Positions 1-10,133 of a stretch of 43,256 nt of DNA are shown piece after piece; the first letter of the stretch is position 1, and each line of letters starts with the position of its first letter. Position numbers and translations under genes: made by a program. The notes under the pieces are model-generated. The model saw only the letters and a list, made by a program, of their open reading frames with translations, was not told where the DNA came from and searched no databases. Source of the DNA: Acidovorax sp. CF316 (GTDB lineage: Bacteria > Pseudomonadota > Gammaproteobacteria > Burkholderiales > Burkholderiaceae_C); the NCBI RefSeq assembly GCF_000276605.1, contig NZ_AKJX01000003.1, positions 1-43,256 of the forward strand, read 5' to 3'.

Positions 1-597
1 CTGGCGGCCCCAGCCGATACCTCCTCTTTCGGCGACGAGGCCATGGCCGGCTGGCAGGAAGAGTCTGCACGGCTGTCTTCGGCCTATGAGGTCAACAGTG
101 CGGTATTGCCCGACCTGGGCGACTACACCGCACGCAACCCCGCCCTCGCGGGCGGCGCGGCCGGCAACCCCCCCAGCACCCAGTACATGGACATCACGCG
201 CTGGCTCACGCCGGATTCGCCGACCCGCTTCGGCCTGTCCCTGGGCCTGAGCGCGCCCGCGGCGGGCGCCATGCCGCTGGCTGCGGAAGCCGCCGCCCCC
301 GCCAGTCTGGACCTGGGCGTGCGCTGGAGGTCCCGGCTGGAAAGCGGGCGGCAGCTCGATATCTCCGCCTGGGCGCGCACGCCGCAGGGAGCGCAGGCCC
401 CCGATGCCCTGGGCCTGATCCGGCAGGCGCAGCAGCCCTCGTACGGCACGCGCCTGGAAGTGCAATGGGCCACCGCGAAAACCGGGGGCCTGACACCCGA
501 GTTCGGTGCCGTAGGGGTGCAATTGCAGAGCGGCTCGCGCCTGGTGCTGCGGGCCCGCAAGGGCGGCCCGATGCTGTATTACCGCTCCAGGTTCTGA
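1..597 (+). CDS. Hypothetical protein, 5' partial (possible outer-membrane beta-barrel C-terminus)
   Basis: The reading frame is open from the first base and ends with TGA at 595-597, so the beginning of the gene lies outside the window; an internal ATG at 43 is probably not the real start. I do not recognise the family. The last 120 or so residues show alternating polar and hydrophobic positions (LDLGVRWRSRLESGRQLDIS, RLVLRARKGGPMLYYRSRF), and the chain ends in phenylalanine. This is how many outer-membrane beta-barrels end, so a barrel or barrel-associated protein is my inference. The middle is rich in Ala, Gly and Pro. It is convergent with the flavoprotein gene, with 39 bases between them and no clear terminator. 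Confidence 0.6.
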   Translation: MAAPADTSSFGDEAMAGWQEESARLSSAYEVNSAVLPDLGDYTARNPALAGGAAGNPPSTQYMDITRWLTPDSPTRFGLSLGLSAPAAGAMPLAAEAAAPASLDLGVRWRSRLESGRQLDISAWARTPQGAQAPDALGLIRQAQQPSYGTRLEVQWATAKTGGLTPEFGAVGVQLQSGSRLVLRARKGGPMLYYRSRF

Positions 598-636
598 CCA
601 GGACCTGTTGCCACTGCTTGAGGGGCCACCAAGACC

Positions 637-2001
637 CTAGCGGGACTGCCCCAGCCAGCGCAGCACGCCCTCGCCCGCCGCCTTGCCGCTGGCCATGCTC
701 GCGGTGAGCAGGTAGCCGCCGGTCGGGGCTTCCCAATCGAGCATCTCGCCCGCGCAGAACACACCTGGCGCGGCCGTGGCCATGAGGTGGGCGTCCAGCG
801 CCTCGAAGGTGACGCCGCCGGCCGTGCTGATGGCTTCGTCCAGCGGCCGCGCCGCCACCACCGTCACGGGCAGGGCCTTGATGGCATGGGCCAGGGCCAC
901 GGGGTCGGCTATGCCGTCCTTGCCCAGGTGCTCGTAGAGGATGCCGGCCTTGATGCCGTCCAGGCCCAGGCGACTCTTCAAGTGGCTGGACAACGAGCGC
1001 GAGCCGCGCGGGTGGCGCACTTCCACCAGCACGCGCTCGGGCGTGTGGTCAGGCAGCAGGTCGAGGTGGAAGGTGGCGTGGCCATGGGCCTCGATCTCGT
1101 CGCGCAGCAGCTGCGAGACGGCGTAGACCAGGCTGCCCTCTACGCCGGTGGCGGTGGCCACGAACTCGCCGCGGCGGTGAAAGCTGCGCCCCTGGCTGTC
1201 GGTGAAGCCGATGGCCACCGTCTTGAACGGCTGGCCGCCAAAGCGCTCGGTGAAGTGCGGGGTCCAGCCCACGGCGGGCGCAGGCGTGCGGCCGATCAGC
1301 TCGCGCAGGAAATCGCGCCGCGTCTCGCCCGCGGGCGCATCGGCGCGCACCACGTCGAAACCGCTGTTGGCCGGGCGCAGCGGCGCCACGGCCACGCCGC
1401 GCGCCTCCAGCAGCGGCACCCAGGCGCCGTCGGAGCCCAGGCGCGCCCAGCTGCCGCCGCCGAGGGCCAGCAGCGTGGCGCGCGCGCCCACGGCCACCTC
1501 GCCGGCTGGCGTGGCAAAGCGCAACGCACCGCCCTGGCCGGCATCGGCCCAGCCCAGCCAGCGGTGGCGCATGTGGAACTGCACGCCCTGGCTGCGCAGG
1601 CGCTGCAGCCAGGCGCGCAGCAGCGGCGCCGCCTTCATGTCGGCCGGGAAGACGCGGCCCGAGGTGCCGACGAAAGTCTCCACACCCAGGCCCTGGGCCC
1701 ATGCGCGGACGGCGGGCCCGCCAAAGGCGGTGATCAGCGGCTCGACCTGCTTTTCGCGGCCGGCAAAGCGGGTGGCAAAGGCCTCGTGCGGCTCGGAGTG
1801 CGTGAGGTTGAGCCCGCCCTTGCCGGCCAGCAGGAACTTGCGGCCCACCGAGGGCATGGCATCGAACACATGCACGGCCACGCCTGCCTGCGCGAGCACC
1901 TCGGCGGCCATCAGGCCGGCCGGGCCGCCGCCCACGATGGCGACATCACAGGCCAGGCCCGGGGCGGCCGCGTCCTGGGCGGTGGAGGTGCTTGCATTCA
2001 T
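637..2001 (-). CDS. NAD(P)/FAD-dependent oxidoreductase, HI0933/BaiN-like (TIGR03862-type flavoprotein)
   Basis: A 454-residue flavoprotein. A Rossmann FAD-binding motif, VAIVGGGPAGLMAAEVLAQAG, is near residues 20-40, followed by the family-typical GRKFLLAGKGGLNLTHSE stretch. Near the C-terminus the second FAD contact reads GVFCAGEMLDWEAPTGGY followed by LLTASMASGKAAG. These are hallmarks of the HI0933/YhiN family and the PP_4765 subgroup. The substrate is not known for this subgroup; BaiN in Clostridium is linked to bile-acid reduction, but that should not be carried over. The start is the ATG at 1999-2001. It lies 38 bases downstream of the AddA-like gene on the same strand and could share its transcript. 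Confidence 0.85.
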   Translation of the reverse strand: MNASTSTAQDAAAPGLACDVAIVGGGPAGLMAAEVLAQAGVAVHVFDAMPSVGRKFLLAGKGGLNLTHSEPHEAFATRFAGREKQVEPLITAFGGPAVRAWAQGLGVETFVGTSGRVFPADMKAAPLLRAWLQRLRSQGVQFHMRHRWLGWADAGQGGALRFATPAGEVAVGARATLLALGGGSWARLGSDGAWVPLLEARGVAVAPLRPANSGFDVVRADAPAGETRRDFLRELIGRTPAPAVGWTPHFTERFGGQPFKTVAIGFTDSQGRSFHRRGEFVATATGVEGSLVYAVSQLLRDEIEAHGHATFHLDLLPDHTPERVLVEVRHPRGSRSLSSHLKSRLGLDGIKAGILYEHLGKDGIADPVALAHAIKALPVTVVAARPLDEAISTAGGVTFEALDAHLMATAAPGVFCAGEMLDWEAPTGGYLLTASMASGKAAGEGVLRWLGQSR

Positions 2002-2039
2002 GGTGGTGGGGCTTTCGGAAATCGGAACAACGGCAGGGG

Positions 2040-5000
2040 TCAGAACAATGAACCCTGGGGGGAATCATCCACCGCGGGCGGCGCCCGGCGGGGTTTGGCG
2101 GCCACCGGCGGTGCAGGTGCTGCGGGGGCGAGAGTATGCCCCAAGGTGCCGCCCCCACCCGCCGCACCGGCATCCGCAGGCACCACGACCATGCGCCCGT
2201 CGCCGGTCAGGAAGGCTGCATGCACCGGCTCGCCGGGCATCAGCGCGCGCACCGCCTCGCGGTAGCGCTGCAGCTGGGCCATCAGCCCAGGCTGGCGCTC
2301 GGGCTGGGCGGCGCTCTTGTAGTCGAGCACCCACCAGCCCGGCGCAGGGCCGGTACCGTGGCCCGCCATCGGCCGATGCACCAGGCGGTCGAGCCGCAGG
2401 CTCTGCCCCTGGTGGTTCAGGGGCGCCTCGTTCATGGCACTGTCCATCTCGGCCGGATCCCAGGCCCAGGCGCCCTCGCCCGCCAGGATGCGCTGGGCGA
2501 GTTGCGCGGCGCGCGCGGCGGCCGCGGCGGTGATCTCGTGGTCCTGCGCCAGGCGGGCCAGGCGCGCGGGCTGCCAGCCGTGGCTGCGCAGCTGGGCCAG
2601 CGCCATGCCCGCGACGCCGGCCTGCTCCAGCAGCTGGTGCATGGCCTCGCCCAGGCGGGATTCGGGCGTGGACTCGCGCGCCTGCCGCTCGGCCGGGCCG
2701 TCGGGGCGGTTCGAGCCCCCGAACCCTTCGACCAGGCCCGCACCGGACTCGCCCTTGCGACCCTGGCCCAGTTCCGGGGGTAGCACAGGCAACCCGGCCA
2801 CGGCGAAGACCTCTGGCGCGTCGGCCTCCACCACCAGGCCCCCGGCGCCGTCGTCGCCGGGCACCACGGCCTCCTGCACCAGCGTCGCCAGGCGGTTCCA
2901 CCAGCTGCCGGGCGCCGAGCTCGTGGGCTGCACGGACGACAGGGCCAGGCAGTGCTTGGCCCGCGTCATCGCCACGTAGAGCATGTTGAGCTCCTCGCGC
3001 TGGCGCGCCTGCTGCTCCACGGCCAGGGCATCGACCGCGCTGGGTGGCGGGCTCGATTCGCTGGCCAGGAAGACGAAGCCCGTGGGCACCGCCTGCTCAC
3101 CGGGCCAGTCCACCAGCACGCCCATGGTCTCGGCCTTCTGCGGGCGGGTGTCGGTGTCGAGCAGCAGCACGCACTCGGCCTCCAGCCCCTTGGCGCCATG
3201 CACGGTGAGCAGGCGGATGGCCTGCGCATCCACGCGACCGGGCGCCCGCACCCCGCCCTTCTTCATGGCACGCACGAAGGCATAGGGCGTGAGGTAGCGC
3301 CCGCCATCGTGCTGCAGCGCCGCCGCCAGCAAGGCGCGCAGATTGGCCTGCACCGCCGCACGCTGGGTAGCCGGCGCCGCCGCCGCAAAGCGGGCCAGCA
3401 CGTCGCCCTCTGCATAGATGGCGTGCAGCGCATCGTGCGGCGGCAATGCATCTACCCAGGCCTTGTACAGCGCAAGCACGGGGCCGGCAGCGGCAGCTGG
3501 CGTGCCCTCCATGAGTTCTGGCCGCTGCAGCAGTTCGAACCAGTTCAGGCTGGCGTGCTCGGGCTGGCGGCGCAGCAGCGCCAGGGCCACCAGGGCATCG
3601 TCACCCAGGCCGAACAGCGGCGACCGCAGCGCGCGCGCGAGCGACAGGTCGTGCCCGGTGGAGACCAGCGCATCGAGCAGGGCCACGATGTCCTGCACTT
3701 CGGGTGCATCGAACAGGTCGGCCTTCTCGGGCTGCACACAGGGCAGGTGCAGGGCACGCAGTGCGTCCTGCATGGAGGCCAGGCGGTCGCGCTTGCGTGC
3801 CAGCACCAGCACCTCCTTGGGTGGCACGCCCTGCGCGATCTGCCGGGCCACCCAGCGCGCGGCCTGCTCGCATTCGCGCATGCGCTGGGTTTCCTCGGCC
3901 TCGTGGCGCGGCTCGGTCAGGCTGTCGCGCCAGGCCAGCAGGCCACTGCGGCCCGACGGTCCCTCTTCGTCCAGCGGGCCGATCGCGGGCAGGCGCAGCA
4001 ATTCGCCGGGGTCGGTCGATTCGGTCGTGTGCTCGCGAAAGCCGCTGGTCTCGCCCTGCGCCTGGGCCGTTCCCAGGGCATCGTTCACGGCCGCGATCAC
4101 GCCGGTGGCGTTGCGGCGCGTGTGGTCGCAACTGAGCAGGTCGCCCGAGAGGCCGTTGCGCACGAAGGCCTGCGCCGCGATGAACACCTGCGGCTCGGCC
4201 CGGCGAAAGCGGTAGATGCTCTGCTTGGGGTCGCCCACGATGAACACGCTGGGCGCGCCGGCACCGCCGCCCGAGCCCGCATAGCCCGACAGCCAGGCGT
4301 GCAGGGCCTGCCACTGCAGCGGGTTGGTGTCCTGGAACTCGTCGACCAGCAGGTGGCGGATGCGGGCATCGAGCCGCTCCTGCACCCAGCCGCTGAGCAC
4401 CGGGTCGGCCAGCATGACCAGGGCCGTGCGCTCCACGTCGTTCATGTCCACCCAGCCGTGCGCGTTCTTGACGGCGGCGAACTCCCTGACCAGGCACCGC
4501 GCCAGCCGCGCCATGCGCTGCTGGTGCTGCCAGGCATCGTGCTGGAGGCGCGCCAGCAGCAGGCGCTGCAGCTCGGGCTCGGCCTCCTGCGCGGCGGCGA
4601 ACTTTTCGAGGTTCTTGGAGAGCCGGTCTTCCTTGGCCACGAACAGGGCCTTGCGCAGCAGGTCCAGGCGCAGGTCCAGGTCGTCGCAGGCGAAGGCGTC
4701 GACGATGGCATCGGCCGCCTTCTGCGGCGTCTTGGCAGACTCGGCGCCCAGGGCCTGGGCGCGGTCGAGCCAGCGGCGGCGCACTGGGTCGCCCCGCAGC
4801 GCCTCGGCGGGGCTGGCGAGGCCGGCCAGTTCGGGGCAGTGTTCGAAAAACGGCGGCACCGAGGCATCGACCACGCCGGCCTCGTCGGCCAGGTCGAACT
4901 CCACGCGCTTGGACAGGGCCGCCGCGAGCGCCTTGTGCGTCTGCGAGCGGCCGTGGCGGAACACGACGGCGGCGTAGTCGGCGCGCAGGCCGGCGTGGCT

Positions 5001-5552
5001 GTCCACCGCGTGCAGAAAGGGCTGCCAGACCTCGCGCACGGCCTCGGCATCGTCCTCCAACAGGTCGAAGTTGGCCGGCAGGCCCCGGGCCTGCAGCAGC
5101 GCCAGCGGCGCCGTGCCCAGCAGCGCGGCAAACCAGCTGTGGAAGGTGCGGATCTGCACCGGCCGGCCGCTCTCCAGCATCGTGCGGTACAGGCCGCGCA
5201 GGGCCTCGCGCTGCTCCAGCGCACGTTCGGGGTGGATGCCACGGGCCACGAGCTCCCCCGTGAGCCGGTCCAGCGGCGCATCGGCAAACTGCTCCAGCCA
5301 TTCCTGCAGGCGCTGGCGCATTTCGCCCGCGGCCTTCTTGGTGAAGGTGATGGCCAGGATCTCGTGCGGCGCGGCCCCGTCGAGCAGCGCGCGCAGCATG
5401 CGCGAGACCAGCATCCAGGTCTTGCCCGCGCCCGCGCAGGCCTCGACTGCCACGCTGCGCTGCGGGTCGCAGGCAATGGCATAGAAGCCCTCGCGCGAGA
5501 TGGGCTGGCCGTTGTGTTCGTAGGCGGCGCCCTTCATTCCAGGATTCGTCAT
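2040..5552 (-). CDS. UvrD/RecB-type helicase with C-terminal nuclease domain (AddA-like)
   Basis: A 1170-residue superfamily 1 helicase. Walker A is VEACAGAGKTWML near residue 35, followed by AITFTKKAAGEMRQRL. The Walker B/motif II is LLVDEFQDTNPLQWQAL, then GDPKQSIYRFRRA (motif III), and motif VI is ELNMLYVAMTRAKHCL. The C-terminus holds a PD-(D/E)XK nuclease core (WWVLDYKSAAQ). This order matches AddA/RecB proteins, which unwind and degrade broken DNA ends in recombinational repair. An upstream extension of the frame is open, but the start chosen is the ATG at 5550-5552, which overlaps the TGA of the partner nuclease gene as ATGA. Such coupling suggests the two proteins form one complex. 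A distant RecB-like exonuclease V beta is the alternative name. Confidence 0.9.
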   Translation of the reverse strand: MTNPGMKGAAYEHNGQPISREGFYAIACDPQRSVAVEACAGAGKTWMLVSRMLRALLDGAAPHEILAITFTKKAAGEMRQRLQEWLEQFADAPLDRLTGELVARGIHPERALEQREALRGLYRTMLESGRPVQIRTFHSWFAALLGTAPLALLQARGLPANFDLLEDDAEAVREVWQPFLHAVDSHAGLRADYAAVVFRHGRSQTHKALAAALSKRVEFDLADEAGVVDASVPPFFEHCPELAGLASPAEALRGDPVRRRWLDRAQALGAESAKTPQKAADAIVDAFACDDLDLRLDLLRKALFVAKEDRLSKNLEKFAAAQEAEPELQRLLLARLQHDAWQHQQRMARLARCLVREFAAVKNAHGWVDMNDVERTALVMLADPVLSGWVQERLDARIRHLLVDEFQDTNPLQWQALHAWLSGYAGSGGGAGAPSVFIVGDPKQSIYRFRRAEPQVFIAAQAFVRNGLSGDLLSCDHTRRNATGVIAAVNDALGTAQAQGETSGFREHTTESTDPGELLRLPAIGPLDEEGPSGRSGLLAWRDSLTEPRHEAEETQRMRECEQAARWVARQIAQGVPPKEVLVLARKRDRLASMQDALRALHLPCVQPEKADLFDAPEVQDIVALLDALVSTGHDLSLARALRSPLFGLGDDALVALALLRRQPEHASLNWFELLQRPELMEGTPAAAAGPVLALYKAWVDALPPHDALHAIYAEGDVLARFAAAAPATQRAAVQANLRALLAAALQHDGGRYLTPYAFVRAMKKGGVRAPGRVDAQAIRLLTVHGAKGLEAECVLLLDTDTRPQKAETMGVLVDWPGEQAVPTGFVFLASESSPPPSAVDALAVEQQARQREELNMLYVAMTRAKHCLALSSVQPTSSAPGSWWNRLATLVQEAVVPGDDGAGGLVVEADAPEVFAVAGLPVLPPELGQGRKGESGAGLVEGFGGSNRPDGPAERQARESTPESRLGEAMHQLLEQAGVAGMALAQLRSHGWQPARLARLAQDHEITAAAAARAAQLAQRILAGEGAWAWDPAEMDSAMNEAPLNHQGQSLRLDRLVHRPMAGHGTGPAPGWWVLDYKSAAQPERQPGLMAQLQRYREAVRALMPGEPVHAAFLTGDGRMVVVPADAGAAGGGGTLGHTLAPAAPAPPVAAKPRRAPPAVDDSPQGSLF

Positions 5553-8095
5553 GCCCAAAAGTCCTTGCGGCACAGGCCGCGCACCGCACAGTATTCGCAG
5601 ACCATGCCTTCGCCCAGCGCGGGCATGGGGTCGCCTGCGGCGATGCGCTCGAAGTCGTGCTGTATGCCCTCGACCAGCAGGTCGCGCAGGGCCACCACCT
5701 CCTCCTGCTCGTGCATCTGCGTCTCGCCGCGTTCGCCCACGTTCACGTAGGCGGCGCGCAGGGTGTCGTGGCTCAGGAGCGCAGCATAGAAGGCCAGCTG
5801 CGTGTCCTCCGATCCGGCGCCGATGCGCTGGCGCGTGACGGAGTCGGTCTCGGTCTTGTAGTCGATCACCAGGGTGGTCACTTCGCCGGTACCCGACACC
5901 GCATCGATGCGGTCGATGGTGCCCACCAGTTCCATCGCGCCCAGCGGCTGCGTTGTGCGCAATTCGGCCTGGCGAAAGACCGCCCCCTGCTGCTCGTGCC
6001 GTGCCAGCCAGCGCAGGTAGCCATCGCGCACCTGGGGCCAGCCTGCGGCAAAGGGCAGGAAGTCGCCGCCCGAGAGGCCCTGGCGCGCGGTGACCGCCTG
6101 GGCCGACTCGTCGAGCCGGCCCAGGCGTGCAGGCCCGGCGTCGAGCGGGGCATCGAGCAGGCCCTCGTGGAAATGCTGCAGCACCTCGTGCAGCCAGTTG
6201 CCGAAGTCGCGCTTGTCCACCTCGCTGCCCAGCTCCTCCGCCTCTTGCAGGCCGAGTTGGCGCAGCGCGAAGAAGCGATACGGGCAATGGCGCAGGTCCG
6301 AATACGCGGTAGAGGACAGCTTGTGCACCGGCAAGGCCTGGCCGCTGGGCAGCGGCCGGGCCGTGGGCGTGCTGGCCACGCTGCGCGCAAGGCGCAGGTC
6401 CTGGCCCGCATGCGCCGTGCCATCGAGGTGCAGCGCCAGCACCAGGGCGCTGGCCAGCAGCGGCTCGCCCCCCTCGTCGCCGGTGCGCCACAGCACGTCC
6501 ACCACGAGGGTCTGCAGCGCGCTGCGCCAGGCCAGGCGCTGTGCGGCCTCCAGCGATTCGCGGGTGGGCAGGCCCCAGGCCTCGCGCTGGGCCTGCGTCC
6601 ACTCACCGGGCGGCTCGGGCGCAGGCTGCAGGCGCTTTTCGTCGCAGCCCGGCAGCACCAGTGCCGCAAAGGTCCGCCCCAGCAGCTGCGGCAGCGGCAG
6701 GATCACGACCGGCGCGCCGGGCGGCGGCGGGGGCACGAAACGCGCAGCCTCCAGCACCTCGTCGGCCCAGCGCGTGAACTCGGCCAGTGCCATGCGCCGG
6801 CCCACGCCCTCCCAGGCTTCGAGCTCGGCCTGCAGTCCTTCGGGCAGGCGCAGCAAGGCCAGCACCCGCTCGCCGGCCTCGTCGGCCTCGAGCACGGCCC
6901 ACTGGCCCGTGGCCTCGAGCAGCCCCCGCAGGGCCGCGAGCCACTGCACCAGCGGGCGCGCCGCGCGCAGGCCGGCACGCCAGGCCTCGGTCTGCGCCAC
7001 GCCGGCGGCCAGCGCCGGGTGCGCGCTCCAGTCGCGCGCGGCCACCGCATCCCAGCGCGCGAGCGATGCCCGGCGCAGCGCTTTTTCCAGCGGGTTGAGC
7101 GCGGCGGCCGGCCATGCGGGCACCTGCTTGAGCCAGGCGAGCACGGCGTCGGCATCGGCATCCCAGGCGCAGGCCTTCAGTGCGGCCATGACCTGTGCGG
7201 CCGCGCGCGTGGTCGACAGCGTCCAGCCGCTTTCATCGCGCACGTCCACGCCGCTGCTGCCCAGGTGGGCGTGCACGCGGCGGGTCAGCGCCCGGTCGGT
7301 GGCGGCCAGCACCACGGGTGTGCGGCCTGCGGCCAGGTGGTCCAGCACGCAGGCGGCGGCGCGCTGCGCCTCGTCCTCGGCGTCACTGGCCGCATGCAGG
7401 GCGACCTGCCCCTGCGCCCCCCCATCCTCGCCGGGGGCATACAGCTGCAGCACCAGGGCCCGCTCGCCCCAGTGGGCCTGCAGCGCGGCGGCCAGGGGCT
7501 CGGCCTGGAAGCCTTCGAGCACCACCAGCGCGTCGGTGGCGGCGCGCACGCCCGCCTCGAACAGCACGTCGGTGGCGTAGCGCGAGGCCAGTGCCCATTC
7601 GAGCGCAATGCGCGCCACCACGGCCTCGAAGCGCAGGGCGCTGCCCTCGTCCGCCACCGGCAGCAGGCCGCGCGCCTGCACGCCCCATATATCGCGCTGC
7701 GCGGGCGGCACGGCCGCCACGGCCAGGGCCAGTTGGGCCGCAGCCTGCTGCAGCGGCGTGGCCAGCACCTCGCGCTGCGCCGACAGGCCCGCCTGGTCGA
7801 GCAGGGTGCGCGCAGTGAGCGTATCGCGCGCCACATCGCCGGCCAGGTCGCGGCCCTCGGGCACGAAGACCGCCAACTGGTGGGCCCAGTTGCGCGTGGT
7901 CTCGAAGCGCGGAACGAAGCTGTCCGGCTGCCGGCGCGCCCACAGGCGCTGGCCCCAGGGCATGAGCTGCGCATAGGGCACCAGCACCACGGTGCGGGCC
8001 GCATGCGCACCGCACCCAGCGAGGTGCCGCGACACGGCGTCCAGCACCCGGGCCCAACAAGGGGCCGCCTGATCGGTTTTAGCTATGACAGTCAT
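5549..8095 (-). CDS. PD-(D/E)XK nuclease family protein (AddB-like, Fe-S nuclease)
   Basis: About 848 residues from the ATG at 8093-8095; a GTG at 8144-8146 would add 17 residues, and neither start has a good ribosome-binding site. The C-terminal part carries a nuclease core ([12 protein letters not shown]). It also has cysteines arranged as in AddB: one in [11 protein letters not shown], then [10 protein letters not shown] at the very end (C-x2-C-x5-C). In AddB proteins these four cysteines hold a 4Fe-4S cluster that staples the nuclease domain. I see no intact Walker A at the N-terminus, so helicase activity is probably confined to the partner. The stop overlaps the start of the AddA-like gene by four bases. 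It is divergent from trxA. Confidence 0.85.
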   Translation of the reverse strand: MTVIAKTDQAAPCWARVLDAVSRHLAGCGAHAARTVVLVPYAQLMPWGQRLWARRQPDSFVPRFETTRNWAHQLAVFVPEGRDLAGDVARDTLTARTLLDQAGLSAQREVLATPLQQAAAQLALAVAAVPPAQRDIWGVQARGLLPVADEGSALRFEAVVARIALEWALASRYATDVLFEAGVRAATDALVVLEGFQAEPLAAALQAHWGERALVLQLYAPGEDGGAQGQVALHAASDAEDEAQRAAACVLDHLAAGRTPVVLAATDRALTRRVHAHLGSSGVDVRDESGWTLSTTRAAAQVMAALKACAWDADADAVLAWLKQVPAWPAAALNPLEKALRRASLARWDAVAARDWSAHPALAAGVAQTEAWRAGLRAARPLVQWLAALRGLLEATGQWAVLEADEAGERVLALLRLPEGLQAELEAWEGVGRRMALAEFTRWADEVLEAARFVPPPPPGAPVVILPLPQLLGRTFAALVLPGCDEKRLQPAPEPPGEWTQAQREAWGLPTRESLEAAQRLAWRSALQTLVVDVLWRTGDEGGEPLLASALVLALHLDGTAHAGQDLRLARSVASTPTARPLPSGQALPVHKLSSTAYSDLRHCPYRFFALRQLGLQEAEELGSEVDKRDFGNWLHEVLQHFHEGLLDAPLDAGPARLGRLDESAQAVTARQGLSGGDFLPFAAGWPQVRDGYLRWLARHEQQGAVFRQAELRTTQPLGAMELVGTIDRIDAVSGTGEVTTLVIDYKTETDSVTRQRIGAGSEDTQLAFYAALLSHDTLRAAYVNVGERGETQMHEQEEVVALRDLLVEGIQHDFERIAAGDPMPALGEGMVCEYCAVRGLCRKDFWA

Positions 8096-8204
8096 AGCAT
8101 CGGAGGGCCCGGCCACACCGGTGAACGTGGGATTGGTTTCTGTCACAATGACCCAACTTTATACGTACCCCGGTCCCAACCCGCCCAGATACAAGGAATA
8201 CGCC

Positions 8205-8537
8205 ATGGCCAGCGAACTCATCAAGCACCTCACCGACGCCAGCTTTGAAGCCGACGTACTGCAGTCCACCACCCCCGTGCTGGTGGACTACTGGGCCGAA
8301 TGGTGCGGCCCCTGCAAGGACATCGCCCCCCACCTCGACGACCTGGCCAAGACCTATGAAGGCAAGCTGCAGGTCGCCAAGCTGAACATCGACGAGAACC
8401 GCGAAACGCCTGCCAAGTTCGGCATCCGCGGCATTCCCACGCTGATGTTCTTCAAGGACGGCCAGCTGTCGGCCACCAAGATCGGCTCCATGCGCAAGGA
8501 GCAGTTGACGGCCTTCGTCGACCAGCAACTGGCCTGA
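8205..8537 (+). CDS. trxA: Thioredoxin TrxA
   Basis: A 110-residue thioredoxin, the usual size. The redox-active motif WCGPC is at residues 33-37, with Cys34 and Cys37 as the dithiol pair. The conserved cis-proline region reads [14 protein letters not shown]. It reduces protein disulfides in the cytoplasm using electrons from thioredoxin reductase. An in-frame extension runs upstream to 8085, but the ATG at 8205 is preceded by an AAGGA-type site and gives the normal N-terminus. The segment 8096-8204 is shared with the divergent nuclease gene; a TATACG sequence at 8160-8165 may be a -10 element, with no convincing -35. A strong hairpin follows the gene. Confidence 0.97.
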   Translation: MASELIKHLTDASFEADVLQSTTPVLVDYWAEWCGPCKDIAPHLDDLAKTYEGKLQVAKLNIDENRETPAKFGIRGIPTLMFFKDGQLSATKIGSMRKEQLTAFVDQQLA

Positions 8538-8546
8538 GGCCTTGCT

Positions 8547-8589
8547 GGCTGCGGCTCCCCGGGCCGGGGTGCCGCAGCCCTCTTTCTTC
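8547..8589 (+). terminator. Intrinsic terminator of trxA
   Basis: GGCTGCGGC (8547-8555) pairs with GCCGCAGCC (8571-8579). The stem continues inward as CCCC/GGGG across one T-T mismatch, closing on a five-base loop. A pyrimidine-rich tract, CTCTTTCTTC, follows. The hairpin starts 9 bases after the trxA stop. Confidence 0.8.
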
Positions 8590-8654
8590 ACCGCCGCTTG
8601 CATCTCTTCACATGCCCGCAAGCAGCGGCCCGGCCTTCCCGGATTTTTTCCTGT

Positions 8655-8791
8655 CATAATTCCAGCAGATCACCGGCTTGCACGCATTGGCAGCCGGTTC
8701 GAGAGATCCTCAGGCACGCCGTGACTGCCATCAGCAGACCACCGGCGAACAGCCCACCTCCCCCGAGACACCTACCTACTCCGCCAAGGAG
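8655..8791 (+). promoter_or_regulatory. Putative rho promoter -10 and C-rich leader
   Basis: A CATAAT at 8655-8660 is the best -10 candidate before rho; no good -35 is seen. It would give a leader of about 130 bases. From 8728 to 8785 the leader is rich in C and poor in G (for example ACAGCCCACCTCCCCCGAGA), the composition Rho prefers for loading. An AAGGAG ribosome-binding site lies at 8786-8791. E. coli rho is autoregulated through termination in its leader, so a similar circuit here is plausible inference. Confidence 0.35.
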
Positions 8792-8798
8792 TCATTCC

Positions 8799-10061
8799 AT
8801 GCACTTAAACGAACTCAAGGCACTGCACGTGTCTGAAGTCCTGAAGCAGGCCGAAGAACTCGAAATCGAAAACACGGGCCGGATGCGCAAACAGGAGCTG
8901 ATGTTTGCCATCATCAAGAAGCGCGCCAAGGCGGGCGAGCAGGTGTTTGCGGATGGGGTGCTGGAAATTCTGCCCGACGGTTTCGGCTTCCTGCGCAGCC
9001 CGGACACGAGCTTCACCGCGAGCACGGACGACATCTACATCTCCCCCAGCCAGGTGCGCCGCTTCAACCTGCACACCGGCGACATGATCGAAGGCGAAGT
9101 GCGCACTCCGAAAGACGGCGAGCGCTACTTTGCCCTGACCAAGCTCGACAAGGTCAACGACGGCCCACCAGAGCAGAACAAGCACAAGGTGATGTTCGAA
9201 AACCTGACGCCCCTGTTCCCCAAGGAGCAGATGCGCCTGGAGCGCGACGTCAAGAGCGAAGAGAACATCACCGGCCGCATCATCGACATCATCGCGCCCA
9301 TCGGCCGCGGCCAGCGCGCGCTGATCGTCGCCCCGCCCAAGAGCGGCAAGACGGTGATGATGCAGCACATCGCCCACGCCATCACGGCCAACAACCCCGA
9401 CGTGCACCTGATGGTGCTGCTGGTGGACGAGCGCCCTGAAGAAGTGACCGAAATGCAGCGCACGGTCAAGGGCGAGATCATCGCTTCCACCTTCGACGAG
9501 CCCGCCGCACGCCACGTGCACGTGGCCGAGATGGTGATCGAGCGCGCCAAGCGCCTGGTCGAGCTCAAGAAGGACGTGGTGATCCTGCTCGATTCCATCA
9601 CCCGCCTGGCCCGCGCCTACAACAACGTCGTGCCCTCCAGCGGCAAGGTGCTGTCGGGTGGTGTGGACGCCGCTGCGCTGCAGCGCCCCAAGCGCTTCTT
9701 CGGCGCCGCCCGCAAGGTCGAGGAAGGTGGCTCGCTGACCATCATCGCCACCGCGCTGGTCGACACCGGCAGCCGCATGGACGAAGTGATCTTTGAAGAA
9801 TTCAAGGGCACGGGCAACTGCGAAATCCACCTGAACCGCCGCCTGTACGAAAAGCGCGTGTTCCCCGCCATCGAGCTCAACAAGAGCGGCACGCGCCGCG
9901 AAGAGCTGCTGCTGGTGCCCGAGATCCTGCAGAAGACCCGCATCCTGCGCCAGTTCATGTACAACATGGACGAGATCGAGTCCATGGAACTCATGATCAA
10001 GAACATGAAGGCGACGAAAACCAACGTCGACTTCTTCGACATGATGCGCCGCGGCGGCTAG
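8799..10061 (+). CDS. rho: Transcription termination factor Rho
   Basis: A 420-residue protein, essentially the length of E. coli Rho (419). It starts with the N-terminal helical domain ([20 protein letters not shown]). The cold-shock-like RNA-binding domain follows, with [10 protein letters not shown] near residues 60-70. Then comes the ATPase core with Walker A APPKSGKT and Walker [17 protein letters not shown]. The Q-loop/R-loop region reads [20 protein letters not shown]. Rho is the hexameric RNA-dependent ATPase that ends transcription of untranslated RNA. The frame is open further upstream, but the ATG at 8799 has AAGGAG seven bases before it and gives the canonical N-terminus. trxA-rho adjacency is common in Betaproteobacteria. 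Confidence 0.98.
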   Translation: MHLNELKALHVSEVLKQAEELEIENTGRMRKQELMFAIIKKRAKAGEQVFADGVLEILPDGFGFLRSPDTSFTASTDDIYISPSQVRRFNLHTGDMIEGEVRTPKDGERYFALTKLDKVNDGPPEQNKHKVMFENLTPLFPKEQMRLERDVKSEENITGRIIDIIAPIGRGQRALIVAPPKSGKTVMMQHIAHAITANNPDVHLMVLLVDERPEEVTEMQRTVKGEIIASTFDEPAARHVHVAEMVIERAKRLVELKKDVVILLDSITRLARAYNNVVPSSGKVLSGGVDAAALQRPKRFFGAARKVEEGGSLTIIATALVDTGSRMDEVIFEEFKGTGNCEIHLNRRLYEKRVFPAIELNKSGTRREELLLVPEILQKTRILRQFMYNMDEIESMELMIKNMKATKTNVDFFDMMRRGG

Positions 10062-10079
10062 GCACTCCCTGGCACCTTC

Positions 10080-10121
10080 GCACAACGCCTCGCAGGTTTC
10101 ACGGCCTGCGGGGCGTTGTGC
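10080..10121. terminator. Strong hairpin between convergent rho and CoA-transferase genes
   Basis: A 17-bp stem with one G-T wobble (GCACAACGCCTCGCAGG at 10080-10096 against CCTGCGGGGCGTTGTGC at 10105-10121) closes an eight-base loop. Neither side is followed by a clear T tract. It may stop transcription from either direction or protect 3' ends rather than being a textbook intrinsic terminator. Confidence 0.6.
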
Positions 10122-10133
10122 CTTCTGCACCAC

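Noticed and set aside
2952..5750. A 900-residue open frame on the plus strand opposite the helicase gene
   Set aside because: It is the mirror of a well-supported helicase with all motifs. Its product is Gln/His/Arg/Ala-rich with no domain, as expected for antisense frames in very G+C-rich DNA.
5657..8248. A second 860-residue plus-strand open frame opposite the nuclease gene
   Set aside because: Same reasoning: low-complexity composition and a fully convincing gene on the other strand.
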